Below, piece after piece: positions 37,510-46,633 of a stretch of DNA of 64,000 bases (its first letter is position 1; each line of letters opens with the position of its first letter). Source of the DNA: Caldilineaceae bacterium. GTDB taxonomy: Bacteria > Chloroflexota > Anaerolineae > Caldilineales > Caldilineaceae. The position numbers were made by a program, and so were the translations under genes. The notes under the pieces are model-generated. The model did no database searches, had not been told where the DNA came from, and worked only from the letters and a program-made list of their open reading frames with translations. The stretch covers positions 1 through 64,000 of the forward strand of contig JALHQH010000003.1 in NCBI GenBank assembly GCA_022842065.1, read 5' to 3'.

Positions 37510-37619
37510 GTGAACCTCACCCCTTTTCTGGGACACACCCGCTTACTACAATTACTGGACAAGTCGGCGCACCATGCGCTATACTCCTTACCAGTAAATC
37601 CGGTAGTTGGGAACTGACC

Positions 37620-39056
37620 ATGACGCAAATCGACCCTGTCCCATCCCACACTCCCCCCCGGCCCAATACCCCGGCGCTCTCCTTCCAGGGGGGCACCCTG
37701 GTGCTCTATGAGATTGACCAGTCCGAGGCGGTGCCGCCCCTCTTCCGCTGGGTGAAGGCGCGCTGGCGCTGTGAGGCCTATCATTATGGCAGCTTGGCCG
37801 ACTGGTTACGCCAGCGCGGGGTACGCGATACGATTCCCCGCTGGCAACCGCTCAACCTCACGCTGCAAGATGGCCGCGAACCCCATGATTATCAGTTAGA
37901 AGCGTTGCGGGCATGGCAGCAGGCCGGCCACTTAGGCAGCATTGTCCTGCCGACCGGGGCAGGTAAAACGTTTGTCGCGATCCACGCGATCAGCCGCGTC
38001 AACCGTTCCACGCTCGTTGTCGCGCCGACGATTGATCTGCTGCACCAGTGGTACGCCCGTTTGGCGAATGCCTTTAACACCGAAGTCGGCGTCTATTATG
38101 GCGGCGAAAAGGATGTGAAACCGCTCACCGTTACCACTTACCACTCTGCCGGTGACCTGATGGCGAATGGGGGCAACCTCTTCAAGCTGATCATCTACGA
38201 TGAAGTGCATCACCTGCCGGCACCCAGTTGGGGCGAGACGGCGCTGATGTCGCCCGCCCCTTTTCGCCTGGGGTTGACCGCCACCTACCCTGATCAGGAA
38301 TTAGTCAACCGCTCGCGCGGGCAGTGGCAGCTTGACCAGCTGATCGGTCCGATTGTCTACGAAAAGCGCCTTGAAGAATTGGTCGGCAAACAACTAGCCG
38401 ACTATCGCACCGAACGCATCAACGTCGGGTTGACCCCGGAAGAACGTGCGCTGTACGATGCCGACCACGCCATCTACAGCCGCTTTGTGCGCGAACGGGG
38501 CCTTTACCGCTTTGGTCCCCGGTGGTGGGCCGAGTTGATGCGCCTTGGCTCCCTGGATCCGGCGGCACGGGAAGCGGTCTTGGCCCATCAACGGCTGAGC
38601 CGCCTGCTTTCCAACGCCGCCAACAAATTGGACGCCCTCGACCGCCTGCTGCGCGAACATGCCCATGAGCATATCCTGATCTTCACTGAGAGCAACGACG
38701 TGGTCTACCACCTCTCGCGCCGCCATCTGATCCCGGCCCTCACCTGTGAGACCAAGGCCGCCGAGCGCAAAGCAGTGCTTGAGCGTTTTCAGGCCGGAGA
38801 GTACCCGGCGCTGGTTACGTCGCGTGTGCTCAACGAAGGGATCGATGTACCGGAGGCCAAGGTGGCGATTGTGTTGGGGGGCAGTGCGGGTGCGCGTGAA
38901 TATATCCAGCGATTGGGACGGGTGCTGCGCAAAGTTGACAACCGGACCGCGGTGCTCTACGAGATTATTGTCGGTGACACAGTGGATACCGGGCGCGCTG
39001 CCCGCCGCCGCCCGAAAGCTGCCACCCCATCAACCCCTGCACCGGAGCAAACGTAG
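37620..39056 (+). CDS. XPB-like superfamily 2 DNA helicase
   Basis: A 478-residue SF2 helicase of the XPB/RAD25 type. Residues 55-95 form an N-terminal damage-recognition-like segment, followed by Walker A LPTGAGKTF (about 110), the DEVHH box (about 194), motif III LTATY (about 218), a thumb-like insertion (about 255-330), motif IV/V (IFTESND, TSRVLNEGIDVPEA) and motif VI QRLGRVLR (about 430). In archaea XPB works with the nuclease Bax1 in DNA damage repair, and the next gene encodes a Bax1-like protein overlapping by one base. I start at the ATG 37620, where the homologous sequence begins; no strong ribosome-binding site is seen. Confidence 0.9.
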   Translation: MTQIDPVPSHTPPRPNTPALSFQGGTLVLYEIDQSEAVPPLFRWVKARWRCEAYHYGSLADWLRQRGVRDTIPRWQPLNLTLQDGREPHDYQLEALRAWQQAGHLGSIVLPTGAGKTFVAIHAISRVNRSTLVVAPTIDLLHQWYARLANAFNTEVGVYYGGEKDVKPLTVTTYHSAGDLMANGGNLFKLIIYDEVHHLPAPSWGETALMSPAPFRLGLTATYPDQELVNRSRGQWQLDQLIGPIVYEKRLEELVGKQLADYRTERINVGLTPEERALYDADHAIYSRFVRERGLYRFGPRWWAELMRLGSLDPAAREAVLAHQRLSRLLSNAANKLDALDRLLREHAHEHILIFTESNDVVYHLSRRHLIPALTCETKAAERKAVLERFQAGEYPALVTSRVLNEGIDVPEAKVAIVLGGSAGAREYIQRLGRVLRKVDNRTAVLYEIIVGDTVDTGRAARRRPKAATPSTPAPEQT

Positions 39057-40303
39057 TGCTCACCGGTGACTTGGTGCGCCCCCGGCTGCGCCAGCAACGC
39101 AATGAACTGCGCATCGACTGGCTTGATCCAACCAACCGCCACTGGCAGCAGACCGCTGCTGAGTTGATTGGGCTGTTCGTTGAACAGCTCAACCAACCAC
39201 AGGAAAGCTGGCAACGGGCCATTGAGACCTACGAAGCCGGGCGCACCGACTACAATGTGATCCGCGGTCTGGCCAAAGTACTCGGTGATGAGGCAACCTT
39301 CCAGCCGTTGACCACACCAGTTGATCCCGTCGAATTGCGCGCCCGCCTCTTTCGCCGTGGCCCCGCCTATGCTTCGAGCGATCTACTCCACACGGAAACC
39401 CGTGAAAACGTGTTGCGTGAAGTAGCAGTCGAATACAATATCAACCCCGGCCAGCTTGAACATATCCTCTACGCCGACCGCACGGCGGCACACTTGCTGA
39501 TCAACCCCGGCCCCAGTTGGACCCCCGACAGCCTGATCGCCCGCTATAACCTGGAACTGGCCCGCGCCGCCCTCTACTGGGCCGACCAGATGACCGTCCA
39601 TATCTCCGACGGTTTTAAGGATTTCTGGAAGTATGTCAAACTCTTCAAACTGATGTTTGAAGGGACGGTACTGGGGCCAAGGAAAGGGCTGCCCGGTGTA
39701 ACCTTCCAGGGTTATAACGTAGTGCTCGACGGGCCGATCTCCCCCTTTGTCTCGGCGACGACGCGCTATGGCCGGCAACTGGGGGCGTTTTTGCCTGCGC
39801 TCTTTCTCGGTAGTCGCTGGCGCATGTGGGCGACGGTGCGTGTCCCCCACTTTCGCAAACGACTGACTTACTATCTCGATGACAGTGTTGATCTAGTGAG
39901 CCACTTTAAAGCCAGCGGCGAATTCGACAGCCGCATGGAAGCCAACTTCGCCGCTGATTTCCATGACAAGTTTGGCGACGAACGCGGTCAATGGCAACTC
40001 ACGCGCGAGGACGAAGTGATCCTGCTTGGCGACACCGTGATGATCCCCGATTTTGCCGTCACCCACAAAAAAGATGGCCGCCGCGCGGTGATCGAGATTG
40101 TCGGCTTCTGGCATCCCGAATATTTAACGCGCAAGATCGCCAAAGCCCGCGCCGCCAACCGGAATGACCTGATCTTGCTGATCTACGAAGGGGTGAACCT
40201 GGGGCGTGAGCGTTTGTTGGATGTGCCGGCGCAGGTGCTCTATTTTAAAAATAAGCCGGTCTTGAAAGAGGTGATGGAAGTGGTGGAGAGGGTGGCGGTG
40301 TGA
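39056..40303 (+). CDS. Bax1-like nuclease (DUF790)
   Basis: A 415-residue DUF790 protein, the family of archaeal Bax1, a structure-specific nuclease that binds XPB and incises DNA beside the unwound bubble. The N-terminal part (LTGDLVRPRLRQQRNELRIDWLD) and the central RYNLELARAALYWADQM and FKLMFEGTVLGPR segments are family landmarks. The nuclease motif is near the C-terminus: PDFAVTH (about 332) and VIEIVGFW (Glu about 346), a PD...E pattern. The GTG start overlaps the helicase stop (TAGTG), so the two proteins should be made in fixed ratio. A bacterial NER-like repair complex is inferred. Confidence 0.88.
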   Translation: MLTGDLVRPRLRQQRNELRIDWLDPTNRHWQQTAAELIGLFVEQLNQPQESWQRAIETYEAGRTDYNVIRGLAKVLGDEATFQPLTTPVDPVELRARLFRRGPAYASSDLLHTETRENVLREVAVEYNINPGQLEHILYADRTAAHLLINPGPSWTPDSLIARYNLELARAALYWADQMTVHISDGFKDFWKYVKLFKLMFEGTVLGPRKGLPGVTFQGYNVVLDGPISPFVSATTRYGRQLGAFLPALFLGSRWRMWATVRVPHFRKRLTYYLDDSVDLVSHFKASGEFDSRMEANFAADFHDKFGDERGQWQLTREDEVILLGDTVMIPDFAVTHKKDGRRAVIEIVGFWHPEYLTRKIAKARAANRNDLILLIYEGVNLGRERLLDVPAQVLYFKNKPVLKEVMEVVERVAV

Positions 40304-40361
40304 GCCAGCGCGCCGTGGCGTGATGAGCATTACACTATCGGTGAAATATTAACGGATTAGG

Positions 40362-40425
40362 TTGCTCGGAGGGGACTGCCAAATCCCCGACATGAGTCGG
40401 GGATTTGGCAATCCCCTCCGAGCAA
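40362..40425. repeat. Long two-stage hairpin
   Basis: Outer arms TTGCTCGGAGGGGA (40362-40375 and 40412-40425) and inner arms TGCCAAATCCCCGAC (40377-40391 and 40396-40410) pair around a 4-base loop, 59 bases after the Bax1-like gene. Likely terminator of the repair operon, or another intergenic hairpin element. Confidence 0.8.
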
Positions 40426-40576
40426 TAAACCTCCACAACTTGGCCAACGCGTAGACTAGCCAACTAACTAGGCGACTTTTACGCTGAATTATGCTACGCT
40501 TACTTGTAATCTAGCCTTGTTTTCATCTCCTTGGCCGTTCAGCTGATCACAGTCCCGTGTGATCTGAGGCTTACCT

Positions 40577-43500
40577 ATGCAACACGCGCAGCTATCGATC
40601 CGTCTGCTAGGTGACTTTGCGTTAACCACCGCACAAGCCGACACGGTGGGCAATTGCGGCGTCAATACGGCGCGTTTGCAGGCCCTACTTGCCTACCTGC
40701 TTTTGCATCGCACCGCCCCGCAGCAGCGTCAACATCTGGCCTTTCTCTTTTGGCCAGATACTGGTGAAGCCCAAGCGCTCACCAACCTGCGTAATCTGTT
40801 GCACAAACTGCGCCAAGTCCTGCCCACACCATCGCGTTTCCTTGTCATCAATCCCCATACCGTTCAGTGGTCTCCTGATGCACCCTATCAACTGGATGTT
40901 GCCGACTTTGAAGCGTCCGTTGCGCACGCGGCCACGCGCGCGGCACTGGAAACGGCCATCAACTACTACCAGGGTGATCTCTTGCCCAGTTGTTACGACG
41001 ACTGGATATTGCCCGAACGCGAACGCTTGCGCCAACTGGCCTTGGCGGCCTTGGATCGGCTGCTGACCCTGTTGGAAGCACAGCGGGACTACGGAACCGC
41101 CATTCGTTACGGCCAACGGCTACTCCAACTTGAACCGTTTAATGAAGCGCGCTATCGCCGGTTGATAAGTCTGTACGCGGCCAATGATGATCGCACCGGT
41201 GCATTGCAGCTTTACCAGCGCTGTGTGGCCATGTTGCAGGCCGAGTTTGCGGCTGAACCGGCCCCAGCGACGCAAGAACTTTATCAGCGCTTGCACACCG
41301 GGCCGATAACGCTCCCGCCACCTGCCCGCCGCGCCCCAGAACAGCCGCCGCTGGTTGGGCGCAGCACCGAGTGGCAAGCTTTAATCAATGGCTGGTATCG
41401 CGCCAGTAGTGGCATGCCCCAGTGCCTGCTCTTAACGGGGGAAGCGGGGATTGGCAAGACGCGCCTGGCCGAAGAGTTGCTGGCCTGGGTGGCGCGCCAG
41501 GGGCATGGCGCAGTGGCCGCTCACTGTTACGCAGCCGAGGGCGCGCTGGCCTATGCCCCCATCGTGGCCTGGCTGCGCACTGATTTTGTCTACCAACGGC
41601 TCAGCATGCTGGAACCGCTGTGGCTGACCGAGGTTGCGCGCCTGCTGCCCGAGTTGCTCACGCAGCACCCACAGTTGCCAGCGCCGGGACCATTGACCGC
41701 CGGCTGGCAACGCCAGCGCCTCTTTGAAGCCCTCGCCCGTGCCCTGCTGACCAGTCAAGGGCCATGCTTACTGTTGCTTGATGATCTACAGTGGTCTGAT
41801 CGTGATACTTTGGAATGGTTGCACTTTCTGTTGCGCTTTAGCCAAAGCAGTAAAAGTGCAGACCCTGTAACCCAGCCACACGGGCGGTTTCTATTGCTGG
41901 GGACCATGCGCAGTGAGGCGTACAGTAATCATCAGCCCGTGCAGGAGCTGCTACTAGCCTTGGCGCGTGATGCGCAATTGACCGAATTGGCGCTTGGTCC
42001 GCTTGACGTTGCGGAAACGGCGACGCTGGCCACTGCCGTGGCCGGCCAAGCGCTGACACTGGCGCAAACGACCGATCTCTATGCAGAAACTGAAGGTAAC
42101 CCCCTCTTTATTGTAGAAACGGTGCGAGCCAAGGAAAACCACTGGGCCGCACCTCTGGTCACCCCCTACTTCCCGTTGCCGGGAACTGGTGCCCTACAAC
42201 ACACCCTGCCGCCCAAAGTGCAGGCGGTGATCCAAGCTCGACTGGCAGAGCTTTCTTCCCCAACGCGTGAACTGGTGGGGTTGGCCGCCACCATTGGCCG
42301 TGCCTTTCCCTTTCAAGTGTTGGCCAAAGCCAGCAAACAGGACGAGGAGCAACTGGTCAACAGTCTCGATGAACTTTGCCAGCGCCAAATTGTGCGCGAA
42401 CGGAGCGCTGATAGCTATGACTTCACCCACGATAAATTGCGCGAAGCAACCTACAACAGCCTGAGCGCGGCACGGCGTCGTCTGTTACACAAACGGGTGG
42501 CGGGTGCATTAGTGGCGGTTTACACAGCACAACCGGGAACCCGCAACGCATTGACATTGGACGCCGTGAGTGGCCAAATTGCCACGCACTATGAATTAGC
42601 GGGTGATTTTGCGCAGGCGATTGACTATTACCAACAAGCTGCCGAAGCCGCCCACCGCCTTTCTGCCAACCAAGAGGCCGTGCGCGTCTATCGCCGCGCC
42701 ATTGCCCTGGTTGAAGGTCCCGCTGGTCAGGCGCACCCAAAAACGCTGCTGCTCTATACACGGCTGGGTGAGATCCTGCATGGTCTCAGCCAATATGAAG
42801 AAGCCCGCACCCTCTTTACCCAGGCCTTAAATAATGCAACCACGTTGGATGCCGTTCAATGCGCCGCCCTTCATCGCCAGATCGGCAATACCTGGCGTGA
42901 ACAATATGACTATCCCAATGCTTTGCAACATTATCAAGCGGCCGAGGGTGCCTTAACCGCACCCAGTCTGGTTTCACCCCATTGCACGACCCGTGCCCAC
43001 TTGCCCGCAGCGCACCCGCTTGTCACGCGGGTGACAGCGGTGGCACACGAGACGCCGGCCTGGTGGGAAGCCTGGATTCAGACCCAGTTGGAGATCGATT
43101 TAGTCCATTATTGGTTGGGTGAAATGACCGCGAGTGCTGCACTGCAAAGCAAGCTGCAACCGCTCGTCGAGCACCACGCCACTCCTGGTCAGCAGGCGAC
43201 CTTCTTTCAGCGCTGCGGTCAATTAGAACTACGGTGTCAGCGGAGTGTGGCTACCGCCGCGGCCGTTGCCTATATGCGCCGCTCTTTTACCATTTACCAA
43301 GCTGCCGATATGCAAGATCAGCTGCCCGCAGCCCACTTTATGCTTGGCTTTACCCTGCTTTGGCATGATGAACTTGCAGCCGCGGCGGCTGAACTTCAGA
43401 TCACCCTGCAACTGGCCGAAGCGCAGGGTGATCTCAGCTTACAGGCGCGGGCATTAACCTATTTGACCATTGCGACCCGGCGGCGCGATCAGGTAGATGC

Positions 43501-43924
43501 AACGCAACCTTTGGCAGCCCAAGCGCTTGCCGTGGCAACCCAGGCCCACATGCCCGAATACATTGCCCTGGCCCAGGCCAATCAAGCATGGCTGGCGTGG
43601 CGTCAACAAGCCTATGTGGCGGCGTGTGAACATGGTCAAGCGGCATTGGCCTTGTGGCAACAGTTGCCGGTCACCCATGCCAGCGCCCCCTTCCAGTGGA
43701 CCGCACGCTGGCCCTTGCTGGCAACCGCGTTGCAGGCAAAAGAACTGGCTGTCGCGGTTGACCATGCCGGCGCCCTGCTCGATCCCCATCAACAACAATT
43801 GCCCGAACCATTGGCCCCCATCCTGACCCAGGCCAGCCAATGTTGGGCTACCGGCGACACCGCCCAAACGCAAACCTTGCTGACCCAAGCCGTGGCTAAA
43901 GCGCAACAGTTGCATTATCTGTAA
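40577..43924 (+). CDS. SARP/AfsR-like regulator: wHTH-BTAD-AAA-TPR
   Basis: A 1115-residue cytoplasmic transcription factor. Residues 5-90 are an OmpR-type winged helix (LLGDFALTT, LAFLFWPDTGEAQALTNLRNLLHKLR). Residues 100-245 are the bacterial transcriptional activation domain (YYQGDLLPSCYDDWILPERERL, FNEARYRRLISLYAANDDRTGALQLY). From about 255 follows an AAA/STAND ATPase with Walker A LTGEAGIGKTRL (about 285) and Walker B LLLLDDLQWSD. From about 680 to the end TPR-like helices dominate. SARP-type wHTH-BTAD proteins activate promoters carrying heptamer direct repeats with an 11-base period. Arrays of that kind occur downstream at 46444-46472, 46539-46584 and 49229-49274. GAGG lies 8 bases before the ATG. 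Confidence 0.9.
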   Translation: MQHAQLSIRLLGDFALTTAQADTVGNCGVNTARLQALLAYLLLHRTAPQQRQHLAFLFWPDTGEAQALTNLRNLLHKLRQVLPTPSRFLVINPHTVQWSPDAPYQLDVADFEASVAHAATRAALETAINYYQGDLLPSCYDDWILPERERLRQLALAALDRLLTLLEAQRDYGTAIRYGQRLLQLEPFNEARYRRLISLYAANDDRTGALQLYQRCVAMLQAEFAAEPAPATQELYQRLHTGPITLPPPARRAPEQPPLVGRSTEWQALINGWYRASSGMPQCLLLTGEAGIGKTRLAEELLAWVARQGHGAVAAHCYAAEGALAYAPIVAWLRTDFVYQRLSMLEPLWLTEVARLLPELLTQHPQLPAPGPLTAGWQRQRLFEALARALLTSQGPCLLLLDDLQWSDRDTLEWLHFLLRFSQSSKSADPVTQPHGRFLLLGTMRSEAYSNHQPVQELLLALARDAQLTELALGPLDVAETATLATAVAGQALTLAQTTDLYAETEGNPLFIVETVRAKENHWAAPLVTPYFPLPGTGALQHTLPPKVQAVIQARLAELSSPTRELVGLAATIGRAFPFQVLAKASKQDEEQLVNSLDELCQRQIVRERSADSYDFTHDKLREATYNSLSAARRRLLHKRVAGALVAVYTAQPGTRNALTLDAVSGQIATHYELAGDFAQAIDYYQQAAEAAHRLSANQEAVRVYRRAIALVEGPAGQAHPKTLLLYTRLGEILHGLSQYEEARTLFTQALNNATTLDAVQCAALHRQIGNTWREQYDYPNALQHYQAAEGALTAPSLVSPHCTTRAHLPAAHPLVTRVTAVAHETPAWWEAWIQTQLEIDLVHYWLGEMTASAALQSKLQPLVEHHATPGQQATFFQRCGQLELRCQRSVATAAAVAYMRRSFTIYQAADMQDQLPAAHFMLGFTLLWHDELAAAAAELQITLQLAEAQGDLSLQARALTYLTIATRRRDQVDATQPLAAQALAVATQAHMPEYIALAQANQAWLAWRQQAYVAACEHGQAALALWQQLPVTHASAPFQWTARWPLLATALQAKELAVAVDHAGALLDPHQQQLPEPLAPILTQASQCWATGDTAQTQTLLTQAVAKAQQLHYL

Positions 43925-43959
43925 TCTTCTAGAAGACTTACGCAGATTTATCTTTACTA

Positions 43960-44017
43960 CAGCGGGCCCAGAGAGCACAGAGACTAATCCCGGTCTCTGT
44001 GCTCTCTGGGCCCGCTG
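43960..44017. terminator. 25-bp hairpin between convergent genes
   Basis: CAGCGGGCCCAGAGAGCACA... (43960-43984) and its exact complement (43993-44017) with an 8-base loop, 35 bases after the SARP gene and 61 bases from the end of the convergent lipoprotein gene. It can terminate both; the arms look like an intergenic repeat as well. Confidence 0.65.
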
Positions 44018-44078
44018 CGTTCCCTGTGGCTAATATGTAACTTCGAATCTAGATCAACCCGCCCAGCCTCTGCTCGCG

Positions 44079-45230
44079 TCACCGCCGCGGCACCCGCAGG
44101 ATGACCGCATACTCTTGATCCGATGTACCGGCGGCTGGCGTACGGCTGCGTCCGGGCATGCCATTGACTACATAGAGGGCATCACCAAATAATGCGGCAG
44201 CGGTAGGCATGTTGAACGCGTAGTCGCTTGTGCTCAGGCCAACAATCAAGTCACAAGATACCAGATTGCGGTCCAACTGCACAGTCACGAGCATGTCAGC
44301 ATTTATCGTCACATAGAGGGTCTCGCCATCAAGGACAAGCCCATCAATAAACGGTACGCGTATACAGCCGATTTCCCAGACTGCCCCCGTCGACGGCACC
44401 ACGCGGTAGAGCGTCCCCGTATTGCTGTTCGCAATGATCAACCACTTACCGTCGCTGGTGGCGGCAATGCCAGTCGTCTGGAAGGGTTGGTAACCAATAC
44501 CAATGTCATAATCGTCGCTGAGCGCAATCGTTTCACCGACTGCGCCGGCCAGCAATGTACCGTTCGGTGCCAGCGGAATATGATAGAAGACGGGGTGAAA
44601 TAATTCGGCGGCATAGACGCCGGCCGCAGTCACGACCAGGTCACTGACCAGCCCCTGTTCCTGACTGACCACATACCGTTGCAACAACGCGCCACTGGTT
44701 GCATCGTAGACCTGCACATCATTCGCCCCAGAGACAAAGAGGTAATTCGTGCGTGGGTCAAATTGCAGACCGGCCGCCATCTCATCCGTTGCTAACTCGA
44801 TGAAGAGTTCCACTGCGCCGGTGAGCAAATCACCGCGGTAGATCTGGCCACCGCCACTACTACTGCCGCGTGAGCCGACAAAGAACTCACTGCCATTGCC
44901 AATCGTAATCCCGCTGGGTAGAAAACCAACTGGGAGCGCGATCTCATCTAGCCCTGCTAAAGGCGTCGGTGTGGCCGATGGTGATGGGATGGTCGTCACG
45001 GTTGGTGATGGTGTTGGCCTCATTGTCGCAGTCGGTAATGGGCTTGGCGTGGGTGACGGTGATGGCAACCCTGTCGCTGTTGGTGATGGCAGTGGCGTGG
45101 CTAACAGTGAGGGCAACTGCGGCACTGTCGATAAAGGATTTTGCGCGGTCGGTGGCCTCAAGAGTGTGCAGTCGCCCGCCAGCACGAGCAAGATGCCGAT
45201 GAGAAAAGCGAGGGAATGTTTTATTAACAT
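44079..45230 (-). CDS. Exported propeller-like protein with Pro/Ser/Thr linker
   Basis: A 383-residue exported protein, paralogue of the next gene upstream. Residues 1-20 are hydrophobic; the sequence VLAGDC resembles a lipobox, but Asp before the Cys is atypical, so lipidation is doubtful. Residues 30-95 form a low-complexity linker of SPTPSPLPTAT-type repeats, usual for wall- or surface-associated proteins. The remainder is an SMP-30/NHL-like beta-propeller (LPVGFLPSGITIG, QFDPRTNYLFVSGANDVQVYDATSG, LVLDGETLYV). Such proteins bind or hydrolyse lactones or simply act as binding domains; no catalytic set is clear. It ends in PRR rather than the YLPLI tail. Confidence 0.75.
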   Translation of the reverse strand: MLIKHSLAFLIGILLVLAGDCTLLRPPTAQNPLSTVPQLPSLLATPLPSPTATGLPSPSPTPSPLPTATMRPTPSPTVTTIPSPSATPTPLAGLDEIALPVGFLPSGITIGNGSEFFVGSRGSSSGGGQIYRGDLLTGAVELFIELATDEMAAGLQFDPRTNYLFVSGANDVQVYDATSGALLQRYVVSQEQGLVSDLVVTAAGVYAAELFHPVFYHIPLAPNGTLLAGAVGETIALSDDYDIGIGYQPFQTTGIAATSDGKWLIIANSNTGTLYRVVPSTGAVWEIGCIRVPFIDGLVLDGETLYVTINADMLVTVQLDRNLVSCDLIVGLSTSDYAFNMPTAAALFGDALYVVNGMPGRSRTPAAGTSDQEYAVILRVPRR

Positions 45231-45274
45231 CGCAGGCCTCTTTGGGTAGTAACCAGAAAGTTATATCAGCGGTC

Positions 45275-45320
45275 GTCATCAATGGACATTTCTACATGAG
45301 CAAAAATGTTCATTGATGAC
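45275..45320. repeat. Inverted repeat between the two propeller lipoprotein genes
   Basis: GTCATCAATGGACATTT (45275-45291) pairs with AAATGTTCATTGATGAC (45304-45320) with one mismatch. Confidence 0.7.
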
Positions 45321-45359
45321 AGCGCCAACTATTCAATTCGTTTGTGTGTCACGGTTCCC

Positions 45360-46373
45360 TTATTCTTGCGCTGTTTTGGTCACCCGCATGATCGCATAGT
45401 CGATGTCCGGCGTGCCCGCGGTGAGCGGTTCGGCATCCGTAAAGCGGGCATTTACCACATAGAGCGCATCTCCTAATTGGGCCGCCGTGGTCGGAATATT
45501 GAAGGCATACGCGTCCTTGGTCATCGTCTGTGTAACCTCCCCAGTGGCCAGATCCGGTGCCAACTCGACAACCGCAATCTGGTTGGCATAATTCTCAATG
45601 ACATAGAGGGTCGTCCCATCCAGGACCAACCCATCACCAAACATCACATTCTCTGCGGCCAAGCTGATCTCGGTGGCCACACCGGTGGCCGGTTCAACGC
45701 GGTAGAGTTTCCCTGTATTACTGTTGACAATAATCAACCACTCGCCGTCCGCACTGGCGACAATTCCATTGGCCTGGAAGGGATAGCTGCCATCACCAGC
45801 CATGTAGTCACCACCCAGGGTGATCTGTTCACTTGTGGCATCGGCAAGCAATTGGCCATCGGCGGCCAGCGGTATGCGATAGAGGAGTGGCAGGAAGGAG
45901 TCAGTCGCATAGAGCGCCCCCTCTGTCACGACCAGGTCATTGATAAAGCCACCCTCGCCGCCAATCACATAGCGATCAAGCAATTCGCCACTACTGGCCG
46001 CATAGACGCGCACGTCACCAAACATGCCACCGGCGACAAAGAGATAATCCGTCCGTGGATCAACTGTGAGGCCGACGGCCATTTGGTCGGTGGCCGGCTT
46101 CACAATCACACCGCCTGCCCCTGTCACCAGGTCGCCTTGATAGATTGCCCCGCCCACAAGCGGTGCTCCTTCTGCGGCAATCGTGCCAAGTGACCCAACA
46201 AAAAAGGTGTCATCCTGGCCGATGGCAATCCCTTCTGGGCGGAAACCCACGGGCAAGGGCAGTGCATTTAGCGGCGCCGCGCGGTGCGTGGCCGGCGGCA
46301 CAGGCAGAGTGCAACCGCCGGTCAATCCCAACAGGGCGACCATGAACCATTTGACGACAAATTTTGATAACAT
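45360..46373 (-). CDS. Propeller-like lipoprotein (SMP-30/NHL type)
   Basis: A 337-residue lipoprotein: signal peptide and lipobox LTGGC with the cysteine at 21. The mature part is a beta-propeller-like domain closely matching the paralogue at 44079 (GFRPEGIAIGQDDTFFVGS, TVDPRTDYLFVAGG, VRVYAASSGELLDRYV, LVLDGTTLYVIENYANQ). It lacks the Pro/Ser/Thr linker. Start at 46373 is supported by AAAGGAG 8 bases upstream; the longer frame is rejected. A GAAACG array faces it on the minus strand (46444-46472). The two paralogues probably arose by tandem duplication and may be co-transcribed. Function unknown. Confidence 0.8.
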   Translation of the reverse strand: MLSKFVVKWFMVALLGLTGGCTLPVPPATHRAAPLNALPLPVGFRPEGIAIGQDDTFFVGSLGTIAAEGAPLVGGAIYQGDLVTGAGGVIVKPATDQMAVGLTVDPRTDYLFVAGGMFGDVRVYAASSGELLDRYVIGGEGGFINDLVVTEGALYATDSFLPLLYRIPLAADGQLLADATSEQITLGGDYMAGDGSYPFQANGIVASADGEWLIIVNSNTGKLYRVEPATGVATEISLAAENVMFGDGLVLDGTTLYVIENYANQIAVVELAPDLATGEVTQTMTKDAYAFNIPTTAAQLGDALYVVNARFTDAEPLTAGTPDIDYAIMRVTKTAQE

Positions 46374-46443
46374 AATGAACTCCTTTGGATCACAACCAAA
46401 CATGATCAATGCTGACTGTTTCAACGTGGATCAGCTAAAGCAT

Positions 46444-46472
46444 CGCGCTTCCTTCGTTTCTAGATCGTTTCT
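46444..46472 (-). promoter_or_regulatory. SARP-like direct-repeat array (weak) facing the lipoprotein gene
   Basis: On the minus strand AGAAACG occurs at 46472-46466 and 46461-46455, and a degenerate AAGCGCG at 46450-46444, all with an 11-base period. No clear -10 follows at the distance seen in the other two arrays, so this site is less certain. Confidence 0.4.
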
Positions 46473-46538
46473 TGCCGGCACATAGGGGCCATCGTCGCTA
46501 AAAATTTGCCTGCCTCATCGCCGCTAAAAAACTGTATA

Positions 46539-46584
46539 CGAAACGCGCCGGGAAACGAACAGGAAACGACGCCCCTGCTATCCT
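46539..46584 (+). promoter_or_regulatory. SARP-like direct-repeat promoter upstream of the SnoaL-like lipoprotein
   Basis: Three GAAACG repeats at 46540, 46552 and 46563 (steps of 12 and 11 bases). Ten bases after the last lies TATCCT (46579-46584) preceded by TGC, an extended -10. A 43-base stretch matches the array at 49229-49274 at 37 positions. No normal -35 is present, as expected if an activator binds the repeats. Confidence 0.65.
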
Positions 46585-46633
46585 GTTGATAGGCCGTAAA
46601 AGCAGTACAAATCCCCAATTAAAGGAGACGATT

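Larger units (their letters stand above)
37008..37619. other. Repeat-rich gap before the helicase gene
   Basis: Holds two inverted copies of a hairpin element (37120-37185 and 37442-37509). The open frame that runs through from 37287 into the helicase is made of repeat sequence and lacks a ribosome-binding site, so it is not taken as coding. Confidence 0.6.

Noticed and set aside
37287..37619. In-frame N-terminal extension of the helicase
   Set aside because: Composed of the hairpin repeat and adjacent non-coding words; homologous sequence starts near 37620.
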